From Plasmodiophora brassicae (taxonomy: Eukaryota; Endomyxa: Phytomyxea; Phytomyxea; Plasmodiophorida): 64,000 nt of DNA. The translations under genes and the position numbers were made by a program. Shown here piece by piece: positions 23,237 to 33,212 of this stretch. Location: positions 1,116,001 to 1,180,000 of the forward strand of contig CP145411.1 in assembly GCA_036867785.1 (NCBI GenBank), given 5' to 3'. Numbering within the stretch: position 1 is the first letter of the stretch; every line of letters starts with the position of its first letter. The notes below the pieces were generated by a model. That model saw nothing but the letters and a program-made list of their open reading frames with translations. It searched no databases and had not been told where the DNA came from.

Positions 23237-23916
23237 TCATTTTGTAAACTGGTTTTCCTCGATGATTGCTGTGATGACGTAGAACACAGTAGAGAATGCG
23301 GCAATGACAGGCAGGTAAGTCGTTGTTGATGTGTAGAACAAACCCGCAAGACCACAAATAGTCATCGATGAACCGAGATACTGCGGATGGGGGATCTTCA
23401 CGCCAAACAGGTGGAAAGGGAATCCCGTGTACCTGTGAAGCGTTCAGGCCATGGCACACACGCGCTCTGGAAAACGTATCAACCATGGAACTGGTCGTCC
23501 CAGCCGAATTCCGTAATAGACTCCATCATGCCCAATCGCCCAATAGATGGCCGCGTTGAGGATCTGGCCTAGGATCACAGCGAGCACGCACACGACAAAC
23601 CGGAACGACAACGGCGACGGGAACTCTTTGGCAACAGGAGGGTGAAGAACCGCCCACCTACAATCGTACAGCAATTACAGTTCTCGTCGGCACAGTCACT
23701 TTAAAAGAACATATTGTCCGCAACATACCATAGGATGACGATCAGCTGCAGCACCTTGAACATTGTTGCAAGCGAGGCAAACACGGTGACAGCATGCGCT
23801 GCGGCCCACTTCTTTGTCCCAGCGATGAACAAATCGGGACGAACCCAGACGTAGGCATAGAACCAGTGGGGCAACGAGAACACTGCAATGGCGATCCAGG
23901 TCGACGCGTCCAACAT
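23237..23916 (-). CDS. Phospholipid/isoprenylcysteine-type methyltransferase (plant-like PLMT/PEMT)
   Basis: Three exons: start at 23916 (MLDASTWIAIAVFSLPHWFY), a join IVILW-WAVLHPPVAKE across a GTATGT...TGTAG intron, then ILNAAIYWAIGHDGVYYGI, RLGRPVPW and FHLFGVKIPHPQYLGSSMTI, ending EENQFTK and TGA at 23237. The HPQY motif, the GVYYGxxxGRxVPW segment and a C-terminal acidic EE pair place it with small integral-membrane phospholipid N-methyltransferases. It most resembles the plant PLMT branch, which completes phosphatidylcholine synthesis by SAM-dependent methylation in the ER. Length of about 190 residues and four membrane segments fit. Confidence 0.75.
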
Positions 23917-24010
23917 CGTGCAGCTCTATCCGAATGTCCGTGACGAGAGTTCGTTTGCAGCCTTCGATTGTTTAGTAACGTTTACAATACTTTTATCCTG
24001 ATTTGGAATC

Positions 24011-24033
24011 TTGAGGTGTTGATTAAAACACCA
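24011..24033 (-). promoter_or_regulatory. Histone H3 3' hairpin element
   Basis: On the H3 sense strand a 6-bp perfect stem GGTGTT / AACACC encloses a 6-nt loop (TTAATC), starting about 31 nt after the H3 stop and followed by TCAA. The same element follows H4 at 25191-25213 with a single difference over 23 nt. Position and conservation match replication-dependent histone 3'-end stem-loops, though the sequence differs from the animal consensus (GGYYCTTTTCAGRRCC). Confidence 0.7.
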
Positions 24034-24063
24034 ATAATTAGATAAAGCAGTCAGGCAGGAAGC

Positions 24064-25165
<1,102 letters not shown>

Positions 25166-25190
25166 TCCGTTGTACTGCATATCTATAATA

Positions 25191-25213
25191 TGGTGTTATA
25201 ATCAACACCTCAA
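25191..25213 (+). promoter_or_regulatory. Histone H4 3' hairpin element
   Basis: A perfect 6-bp stem GGTGTT / AACACC encloses the loop ATAATC and is followed by TCAA, starting about 27 nt after the H4 stop. It is identical to the H3 element at 24011-24033 except for one loop base. Confidence 0.7.
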
Positions 25214-25497
25214 ACGTCACAATATACTTGCAAATCGCGCATCTGGTCTCCGATTGCGATGGTCGATTTCTCTGTCCTGAAAGGGTAGGCTGACCCTGGA
25301 GATGGTCTAATTGGCGAACTGCGACCCACTTGCCTGCCGAGGAATCACAACCGCTCCTGGAACTGAGAGTGGGAAGGGCCGTTTTAACAAAAAATTATCG
25401 TCCAGCAGACGTGCCTTTTTCGTTGGGGGTCGTGGGAGTGGGCGCCCCGTCGTGTCTGCGGACGTTGCAGGATCCGAACCCGGGGATCAGGTCTGGA
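25214..25497. other. Upstream region of NDUFA8
   Basis: Between the H4 hairpin and the NDUFA8 start. An in-frame extension upstream of 25498 is open, but its sequence does not look like complex I or a presequence. Confidence 0.35.
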
Positions 25498-25877
25498 ATG
25501 GCGTCAGACGGCACCATTCATTCGGAGACGGTCCCGTTTGGCGACCTGATTGCAGCGTACGCCCTGTTCGAGAAGGCGTGCGTGGACTCGCGTCGCGCGT
25601 ACTGCGAATGCAAGCAGAAGACGCCGGCCCCGTTCGCCTGTCAGGACTACGCACGAGTCGTCAAGAAGGATTACGAGAAACAGTAACGCGCCGATTCGCC
25701 GTCGACGCCGTTCGGAGATGAGCTGACATCCTGTATAGGCTTGACCGCCTGTACAAGTCGGCGTGCAAGCCGCTGCACGAACAGCTGGCGAAATGCCTGG
25801 TGAAGGATAACTTCCGTTGGCACGAGTGCATGAAACTGGGCAAAGAGTTCCGCGCGTGCGTCGAGAAGAACCTCTGA
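25498..25877 (+). CDS. NDUFA8: Complex I accessory subunit NDUFA8 (CX9C protein)
   Basis: Two exons joined across about 25682-25738 (GTAACG...TATAG), giving VVKKDYEKQLDRLYKSAC. The protein starts MASDGTIHSETVPFGD. It holds cysteines in CX9C spacing: C-VDSRRAYCE-C and C-KQKTPAPFA-C in the first half, then C-KPLHEQLAK-C, CX10C, and C-MKLGKEFRA-C in the second. That is the quadruple CX9C layout of NDUFA8, imported by Mia40/CHCHD4 into the intermembrane space and assembled into the proximal membrane arm of complex I. About 107 residues, close to plant NDUFA8. Implies respiratory mitochondria. Confidence 0.82.
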
Positions 25878-26149
25878 TCAGCAATCCAGTAAACCTATTC
25901 GACCCTGCTGGATTTGTCTGTGCCCCATATGAGTCGGCTCTGACACCAAACATCAGCCATCCGGAATGTATCAAACAGGATGTGGACCGTGACGATGCAG
26001 AGACGGGAAGGTCCACCGGCGGCCAGCAACACCATAGTACCACGATTGGACTGCTCTGTGACTGTCCAACCCGTCGGCTGCCTTGGCGAGCGAGCCAGCG
26101 CAACGTTCCAGAACGACAGCAAGGGCAGGTGTGCATAGAGCAGGCACCA

Positions 26150-27929
26150 ATGTTGACCAGCCGGCCGCGACGCTCGCACGGCACGGAAGCAAAGACGCCA
26201 ATAGGGAAAGCGATCGCTCGTTCGTCCCTGGCGGCTCGCGTCGTCGTTCTCGCGTCGCTGTTCGTGATCATGGTCCTGTTCGGCGTCCTTGTCGGAAAGG
26301 TACGCCATGCCACGTTGGACGATCGTATCGAATTCGCCCCTGGCGAGCACCTCCAGAGTAGACCGTTCTGGGAGCCCGGCGTAGAGTTCCACGATGATGC
26401 CCTTGCCGCTGAATTGAGAGGCATCCTTGAGCAATTCCAGGCACGCCAACAAGCGCTGCAGGAAGCCGATGCCAGCGACGATGATCACGTCGTCGTCGAG
26501 GAAGAACACGTTGAAGGGAACGAGCACAAACTGCCAAGGGCGTTCGTTGTATCAAGCGACATGCACATGTACACGAATGACGACATGCCGTACTTCGACG
26601 AGAGTGTCGCCGACTTCAGAACGCGCGCTCGGCACCTGCTGGCCGTTGGGCGCAAGCGCACCATGTTTGTCTCGATTGGAAGCTTCCGGGATGACCTGTG
26701 CCCAGCCACCCTCGCCGAACTGTTCGCCAAGGCGGAGCACCCGGAGAACGTGTACGTCGGCCTGGTCGATCAAGTGAAACTGGACGGTGATAGCGACGAC
26801 GTCGCATGCGATTCGACAATCGACGATCGGTTCCGGAAGCAGATCCGCCTCGTGCGTTTACATTCAATGGAAGGCGCCGGGCCGACGCATGCCCGGTACA
26901 TCGCCAGTAAGCTGTGGCAAGGCGAGGAGTTCTACTTCCAGATCGACTCGTAACTTGGGCGGCGCGGGTGAGAATCGTACCCGCGTTTGCTAACGTTCCT
27001 GGGTGCTAGGCACAGCCACTTCCTGCAGAACTGGGACACGGTGCTGATGGATATGATCGACCGCCTGCCGGACCCGTCCAGGAGCATTATCACACACTAC
27101 CCGCCAGGCGACGAGGCTGAATTCAATGACCCCAACCCGCCATGGTCCCCAGTGTGCGCGCCGTTTGCCGAAGGTTCGCTGCTGATGGTTCTGCAGGAAC
27201 TGCGTCACCCGACGCCTGCGTGATGCGCCCGCCGGCCTGTTCATTCAGGAGAGCGACTGGTGCTTCGAGGAGAACCGCACCCCGGGCATTGCTGTCGGGG
27301 ACGATGGCAAGCCCACGACTTGCGTGTCGCCGTTCATGGGCGCCGGCATGATCGTCGGTAGAAGCCAGTGGATCGTCGACGTCCCGTTCGACAAGTACCT
27401 GCCGTACCTATTCCACGGCGAAGAACTCCTGTAAGCCCCCCAGTGAACGTGCCTCGGCGTGTGCGAATCGACGGTGATCGTGGTGCAGGCTGGCGTCCCG
27501 GTTGTGGACCTCGGGCTGGGACATGTTCACGCCCTCGCGAAACATCATCGACCACAAGTACGGCGGACGCGAGAAGAACGTCTTCGCGGAAACCAACGAG
27601 TGGGCGATGGTTGGTGCCGAGATGGTTTTGTCGAACGGTATCGCAGTCCAGATGGGACTGACCCGGGGAGACAGGTCAGTGAGCAGTCTGCCGCGCGAGC
27701 CCGGTACATCCTGAAGAACCCACTGCCTGGTGACGACGACATGGAGTTCGACCCATCGGAGATCGCCGAGCTGGGCCTGGGGTCCTCCAGGTCGTATGAG
27801 GCGTACCTGGAATTCGGCGCTATCGACCTGAAAGACGGGAACTCCACTGGACGGTGCGGCCAATGGTACGACTGGCAGACCAAGGAATGGAAAGGCAAGG
27901 CGAAAGTCCTGCCAATTAGCAATGAATAG
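26150..27929 (+). CDS. GT60 N-acetylglucosaminyltransferase (Skp1-hydroxyproline type)
   Basis: Type II membrane topology: start at 26150 (MLTSRPRRSHG), signal anchor VVVLASLFVIMVLFGVLVG at about residues 30-50, then an acidic stem. The catalytic domain (PF11397 family) begins with RTMFVSIGSFRDDLCPATL and contains NVYVGLVDQ, GAGPTHARYIASKLWQGEEF, FYFQIDSHSHF (family QIDSH motif, split by intron 26949-27009), IITHYPPG, GMIVGRSQWIVDVPF, LPYLFHGEELL and RLWTSGWDMFTPSRNII. Four introns are inferred: 26949-27009, 27188-27248, one near 27432-27490, and one near 27624-27674. In Dictyostelium and Toxoplasma the homologue adds GlcNAc to hydroxyproline on Skp1 in the cytoplasm; a membrane anchor here suggests a Golgi enzyme instead, so the substrate is open. 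Confidence 0.82.
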
Positions 27930-28054
27930 CATCGGCGTTCAGAACTGGAAACGGCTGGTCGCTGTGCGTTTTATTGTCGAGGAGCCAGGCAGGGCTGGCG
28001 CAGATACGATTAACGGCAAGATAGAATTGTTGGAGACCACGCGGCTAGAGGCGT

Positions 28055-29313
28055 TTAGAACATGCCGGGCTTGATCTGTTTGTCGAGCTGAACGCTGCTG
28101 AACCAGTCCAGGAACCGCAACGAAACGGCCAGTTTCTCATCGACCGTGTTCTGAACCTGTTTGAGCTCGATAACCTGCTTCTGGATCTGGGCGATTGTCG
28201 CCGCTGTTCCCGCGATCTTCTCGTCGCCCTTCAACCTGGCACAAACGAGAACCGTTAGCACGTTCCAGCACCACATACCAAGGACAACTGACGTGATCTC
28301 ATGCGCCAGCTGCTCGCACCACGCCCGGTCCGCTTTCTTTTCCAGCAATCGAACGCTGGCCCTGCTTCTGACCTGCACGTCGAGCTGATCGATTCGGGTG
28401 CGCACAGCGTTCCCATCTTCGATGGCGCGATTGACGTCGTTTCGAAGCTCTTGCAACGCATCGCCGACCTCCATCGGCTGGATCAGGCTGACGTCGCATT
28501 GCAGGACATCGACACGTTTCCTGAGCTCGTCCAGCGGCAGCTCGATGCGTTGCTCGATCGTGTCCCGATCAGGGCGCTTCTGGAACTCGGCGTAAATCGC
28601 TTGCATTCGCTCCACGACCGCAGCACGTTCCTCTTTCGCGTCGAGTGTCGCCTGCGTCTGCGCCAGTGCCTCCTCCAGGCGAGCTAAGCGCGGGCCCACC
28701 ACCACCCGGAACTCATCAGCGACGCGAACACGCTCTCCCGCGCTCTCAAGCAGGGGCACCTCGACGCGATCGACCTTGCACGCCAGAAGCTCTTGCATCG
28801 CGTTCAGCTGCCGCGATAATTGCCTATGCCCATCCTCCAGCCTTCGCACAGCTTCCCCATCGGCGAGTCGTTGCGTCACTGATGCTGATAGTGCCTCCAG
28901 GTCAGCCCGAATCGACGTACGCGTCTGCTCATCTGAACGCGCATCGTCAAAACCGAGGGAGCATCGTTGAGGGCGGGCGCCTTACAGTCTTCCGCTTCCG
29001 GTTTCGAAGCCAGGTCATGGTTAACACGATCGAGGTGGCGCTCAATGGCAGTAAGTCTCGGCTGCATGGCTTCCTGCCTCTGCAATCGCGCTTCGAACGC
29101 CGCCAAACGGTTGTCGACGGAGTCCAGGGCGCGATCGAGCGCCGCTCGCACCCGTTGCAACTGTTCGGTGTCGTGCTCATCGGCCCGGGCGACGACGGCG
29201 GCCAGTTGCGCCTCCTGGGCCGACAGCCGTGTCGAAATGCCGCGCAGGATCGCCTCGATCCGGTTGATGTCCAGGACACCTCGCAGGTCGATGGCATCGT
29301 CGTCGTCCGGCAT
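28055..29313 (-). CDS. Unrecognised coiled-coil protein
   Basis: Two main exons. Start at 29313 (MPDDDDAIDLRGVLDINRIE); a 53-nt intron (GTAAGG...TTCAG) joins KPEAEDY to EQTRTSIRADLEALS. Almost the whole protein (about 400 residues) is predicted coiled coil from heptad leucines and charged residues, ending SLRFLDWFSSVQLDKQIKPG and MF. A further short intron near 28240-28290 is possible because a tryptophan/cysteine-rich patch interrupts the heptads there. I do not recognise the family. The neighbours at 31-35 kb are axonemal, so a ciliary structural role is an inference. Confidence 0.6.
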
Positions 29314-29697
29314 TTTGCCCCGAAGGCACCCGACGAGAGTGGGCGGCTCCGGCGGCGCCTTCTCCCTGTCCGCCGCCGTCACACAACCGTTCCCGAATGG
29401 GCAGCACCATATGCTCACCGCCGGCACACAGGCACGCTGGCGTGCGACCACGAACACGTTGCCCCAACAACAGATGCGTCCCTGTATAAATGAGGTGGTC
29501 GTTTTCCGCGACTGCCCTGTCCGGTTGCCTGCAACAGTTGCTGCGGGGTCGCGCCCTGTATTGACTGCAGGCGCGAAGAGCTGCACTGCAGCTCTTCGCG
29601 CAGTGCAGCTCTTCGCGCCTGCAGTGCAGCTCTTCGCGCCCGCGGTGGCGGCGGCGGTTGTGGTGCGGCAAAATCGGCGTGCTGCGGCGCGGCGACC
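29314..29697. promoter_or_regulatory. Divergent promoter with repeat cluster
   Basis: 384 bp between the coiled-coil gene and mL43. It contains an RFX X-box-like palindrome GTTGCCTGCAAC at 29524-29535 and the palindromic repeat cluster at 29570-29640. Confidence 0.45.
29570..29640. repeat. Palindromic and direct repeat cluster
   Basis: Three copies of GCAGCTCTTCGCGC in direct orientation plus one inverted copy. The first two form a near-perfect 31-nt palindrome (arms GCGCGAAGAGCTGCA and its complement around one central base). The cluster lies 60 bp upstream of the mL43 start inside a divergent promoter. Confidence 0.8.
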
Positions 29698-30278
29698 ATG
29701 TCGATCAACGGCGTCAAGCAGCTGAAGCGGCTGGTCGTGCATTACTGCCACTGGGGCGGCAGCAGCGCCCACCTGCGGTGCGTACCGACGTGCGCGTCCG
29801 CGGCGCCTGGCACCGACTGACGCGCCGGCGTCGCACAGGGCGTTCGTTCAGGGCGACGAGATCGTGCGGTTCGCCCGGGAGAACCCTGTTCGTCGCGGTG
29901 TCTGTCTGGCGATCCATTGTCTAAACGCTTGCCCGCAGGAGATTGAGATCGTTGCTAAGAAACGCCCGGGGCACCCGTTTCTTGTCGCAGAATACCGTAC
30001 ATCGATCAGGATACGATCCAGGAAACGGTTTGGATATGCTAACCATTGCTTGTCGCGCAGTGAACGGCAAGACCCACGAAATCGGCATCAAGAACAAGGA
30101 CCAGAAGGCGATCCTGTCGACGATATACCAACTACGGAACCGATCCGGGCGCGACAAGTCGACGCTGAACTACTGGGGCCGCCCGCAGACCCACCACCCG
30201 TCCATCCAGGGGCGCTGGTCGCCCGTGGCCAACGACGCCAGCGCCCAGCAGCAGCAGCAGCAGCAAACCTCAGAATGA
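29698..30278 (+). CDS. MRPL43: Mitochondrial ribosomal protein mL43
   Basis: Four exons from the ATG at 29698: KQLKRLVVHYCHWGGSSAHL, then AFVQGDEIVRFARENP, EIEIVAKKRPGHPFLVAEY and LNGKTHEIGIKNKD. The last exon carries the family signature HHPSIQGRWSP (human NPSIQGQWHP) and a seven-glutamine tail from a CAG run at about 30247. Introns have GT...AG borders with CTAAC-like branch sites. The fold is the thioredoxin-like L51/S25/CI-B8 domain, shared with NDUFA2. It is a component of the mitochondrial large subunit. Confidence 0.87.
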
Positions 30279-30458
30279 ATAGAAACATCGTCGTCCGGTC
30301 ACACCCCGCGTCCGGCGTAGGCTGATATCTCTCACTGGGGCGTAACCGTTGGCGCCCGTCGCTGCCGCCGCGCGTATATGTGGGGGGCGCGCCTCATGAC
30401 GCGTCGGGGGCCGAACGGATCGCCAGGCGCATGTTGGTTGCGGAGTTCGGCGTCAACA

Positions 30459-31115
30459 ATGGCGTCGGGCGTCGAGAAGAATATCGACAAATGGTTCCTG
30501 ATCGAGGATTTCGGGTCGCCTGTCGAAGGCACCTGCCTGCTGCCCACGAAGACGCTGTCGAGGTCGGTCCGCGCGGGTCGCGTGCGACGCGGGTGCACGG
30601 GCCGATGGTGATTGCGACAGGGACCCGGCGCACTCCCACACGGTGGAGACGTTCCTGACCAGGAACCCGACGGTGACGGCCATCATCGACCTGAGCAACG
30701 AGACCGACAACTACGAGGTCGCCGGCCGATTCAGTTCCGTAGCGCACCTGAAGATGTCGTTCGAGTCGAAGGTCATCCCCAGCAGGCAGCACGTCGCTGA
30801 TTTCATCCGCCTCGTGCAGGACAACATGCCCCTGGACACGGATAACGTTCGATCGCTCGTGTGATTCGACCCTCGTTGTTCGCGTCTGACGTTGCGCGTT
30901 AGGGCCTCATCGCGGTTCACTGCCACTATGGGTTCAACCGCACCGGGTTCCTGATCTGTTCGTTCCTGTGCGAGGTCGTGGGCCTGTCGCCCGACGAAGC
31001 CATCGACCGGTTCCGAAGAGCGCGCCCGCCGGGCATCAAGCACGAGCACTTCATTCGCGAGCTGTACAACAGGTACTCGCGGAAGGAGCCGCCGTCTGAC
31101 AGCCCGATATCCTAG
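30459..31115 (+). CDS. Dual-specificity phosphatase, capping-triphosphatase-like
   Basis: Three exons. Start at 30459 (MASGVEKNIDKW), then IDKWFLIEDFGSPVEGTCLL, TAIIDLSNETDNYEVAGRFS and, in the third, IAVHCHYGFNRTGFLICSFL. The CX5R phosphate loop is C-HYGFN-R, and the downstream ARPPGIKHEHFIRELYNRY segment matches the triphosphatase domain of metazoan mRNA capping enzyme and fungal dual-specificity phosphatases. No guanylyltransferase domain follows: the protein ends after KEPPSDSPIS and TAG at 31113-31115. It could be an RNA 5'-triphosphatase or a protein/phosphoinositide phosphatase. About 180 residues. Confidence 0.75.
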
Positions 31116-31189
31116 CGCTATTATACAGGAGGAACGCCGATATTATGCCCATGTATTCGGTGTCCTGATGGCCACGACGATCGTGCGCG

Positions 31190-32841
31190 TTACCTGCCGT
31201 TTCGTGGCAGCTGCTTGTAATGGTACGACCCGAGGCTCGTCGTGCTGTACGTGTCGGGGATGTGGTCGGGGCCGCCCACCTTCCAGTGCGACCGTTGCAG
31301 GTACTGTGTCAGCGGCAACGTCCGACCGGTCGGCGCCAGCCTGCACTGGTTCATGCGCTGCCATTCCTCGGTCCCGCCCGACCCGAGCTTGACGCTTGAC
31401 CCGCCCTTGTACTTGACCGTGAACCCGTCCTTGGACAGCGTCCCCGATTTCGGCACGTACGCCTCAGCGGTCGTCGACTTTGGCAGCGACCGCGACCCGC
31501 TTCCGTCGTTGATGTGCACGTGGCACTCCAGCAGGCCCTTCTTGCTGGCCTGCGCTTCGTGGGACCCTTCGGCGAGCACGTCCAGGGCGGACTGCCCAAG
31601 CGGCTGGAAATGTGCCGCCGTCGTCGTCCCCCATTTGTGGTCGTCGTCGCCAGGTTGCCCGCCATCTGCGATTCGGATCCCGCTTCGGAAGTCCATGCGC
31701 TCGCTGATGACAGCCTCGTCGACCACCTTCTTCGGCGTGTACTCCTCGTCGTACGCCGTCTTCCAGGTACTGGCCACCGCCCCGGCTGTCGGGTCACCCA
31801 TTCTCACACTGCTCTTCCACAGCTCTGGGTTCGCTCCCTCCGTCTTCGTATGCCCTGCCGCACACCTGCTCGTGGTCATCGACGCGCTGTTGGCATTAAG
31901 TGACGACAGGGAACGTACTCGGGGTACCCGACTTTGTTCGTCGTCGTTGCCGAGAACGTGCGATCCCGGCCCAGCGTGACGCTGGACGCTGCCAGGGCGC
32001 GTCGCCGAGCGGCCCATGTGACCCGGGCCTGTGCAAGGTTCTCGCCGGCGCCCGACTTGTCGACGTACTGTTCCGCGATGCTCGACCGCCACCCTTCCGG
32101 GCCCTGGTCCGGCTCCGTCCCGATCTTCAGGTGGTCCATCGTGAACGCCAACCGCGTCGATTCGCACAGCGGCGGTGGGGCGCCGCCGCGTACGAACCCG
32201 CCAAAGTTGACGGCCGTGCTGGTCTCCCAGGACCGGTCCTCGGTCCCGGCGCCGATCTTCACCGACGACGCCGTCGTGGACAGCCTGGACCCGATCTGGG
32301 CCTGACGGGCCGCACCAATGTCCCGAGCTGGGAAGCTGGACGCCGACGTCGTCTGGTACATGGTCGCCGGTTGCATCCCCGACCCGAACTTGACGCTGCT
32401 GACCTGATCGGCGGCCGTCACCCGGGTCGGTTTCGACGACGACCCTGCCGGGACCCGGTACGACTCGTGCGTCTGCGCTTCCCACTGTTTGGCAGTACCG
32501 CCCGAGTCGCCCAGCTTGATGTGCGACCCGTACAGGGCGCGTTTCATGTCGGACGATGGCGCCACCGGTGCCAGGGCGGCCTCGTGCATCGCCGATAGTT
32601 GCTGGTGGTCCGCATTGCGGAACATATCGTCACTGTTCGTATAGTTCGTGCTGCCCAGCGTCGTCGTCGTCCGGTACACCTGCTGGCTAGCGCGCAGGTC
32701 CACATGACAGGCGCCGCTGCGCGCCTTGAGCGCCTCGCTCTCCGCCCTGGTCGCGAACACGGGGTGCAGGGCGTAATCGGTCGCCCGCGAATGCACCGAA
32801 CGCGACGCCGGGGCCGTCGAGGCGCGCGACATCGCCGGCAT
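31190..32841 (-). CDS. SAXO4/TEX45-like axonemal repeat protein
   Basis: Two exons joined near 31890-31940. The protein, about 540 residues, is built of degenerate repeats of about 40-60 residues of the type [VI]-[KR]-[LFI]-G-x-G...W-x-[TS]-[TS]-x-x-x-x-[YF]: IKLGDSGGTAKQWEAQTHES, VKFGSGMQPATMYQTTSASS, VKIGAGTEDRSWETSTAVNF, VRMGDPTAGAVASTWKTAY, IRIADGGQPGDDDHKWGTTT, VHINDGSGSRSLPKSTTAEA and VKLGSGGTEEWQRM. These resemble the repeats of PPP1R32 (SAXO4) and TEX45, proteins bound to ciliary doublet microtubules. Start at 32841 (MPAMSRAST). Function as a microtubule-associated axonemal protein is inferred from repeat type. Confidence 0.65.
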
Positions 32842-33212
32842 GTCGCCTTATGTGTTTAATATATCAAGGTACCTCTCGTACCGGATCGGTAGGTACAGCG
32901 CGCCTAACGTGCTAGGTGGGACGAATTCCGTGCTCAGCAACCTGATCCTCTTCCCAGGTCGACGACCATACCATAGCCCTGGACGGATGTATCCGCGCGA
33001 TCATAACGATGCCACTGCAGACCAATGGGCCGCTGCTCGCGAGCGTGACAATCCCGCCGACCTACGTCGCGTTTGTGAGAGCATGCACGCAAACGGTGCC
33101 TCCCGGCCCGGTGCCTCCCGGGGCCGGCCATACGCATATCCACGTCAATCGGCAAGGTTAACAACGCAAGACGATATGCAATATGCAGGACGAGAAGGGC
33201 ATCCGAACGCGC
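32842..33212. other. Intergenic region between two axonemal genes
   Basis: 371 bp separating two minus-strand genes. An open plus frame crossing it (from 32840) starts inside the divergent gene and has no recognisable domain, so it is not called. It probably holds the promoter of the SAXO-like gene. Confidence 0.35.

Noticed and set aside
25504-26424. 306-residue minus-strand open frame
   Set aside because: Antisense to NDUFA8 and the GT60 N-terminus, no domain; open because of GC-rich codon bias.
28240-28295. Membrane helix within the coiled-coil protein (LGMWCWNVLTVLVC)
   Set aside because: More likely a short in-frame intron (GTGGTG...GCCAG with CTAAC), since it interrupts the heptads; not called as a membrane segment.
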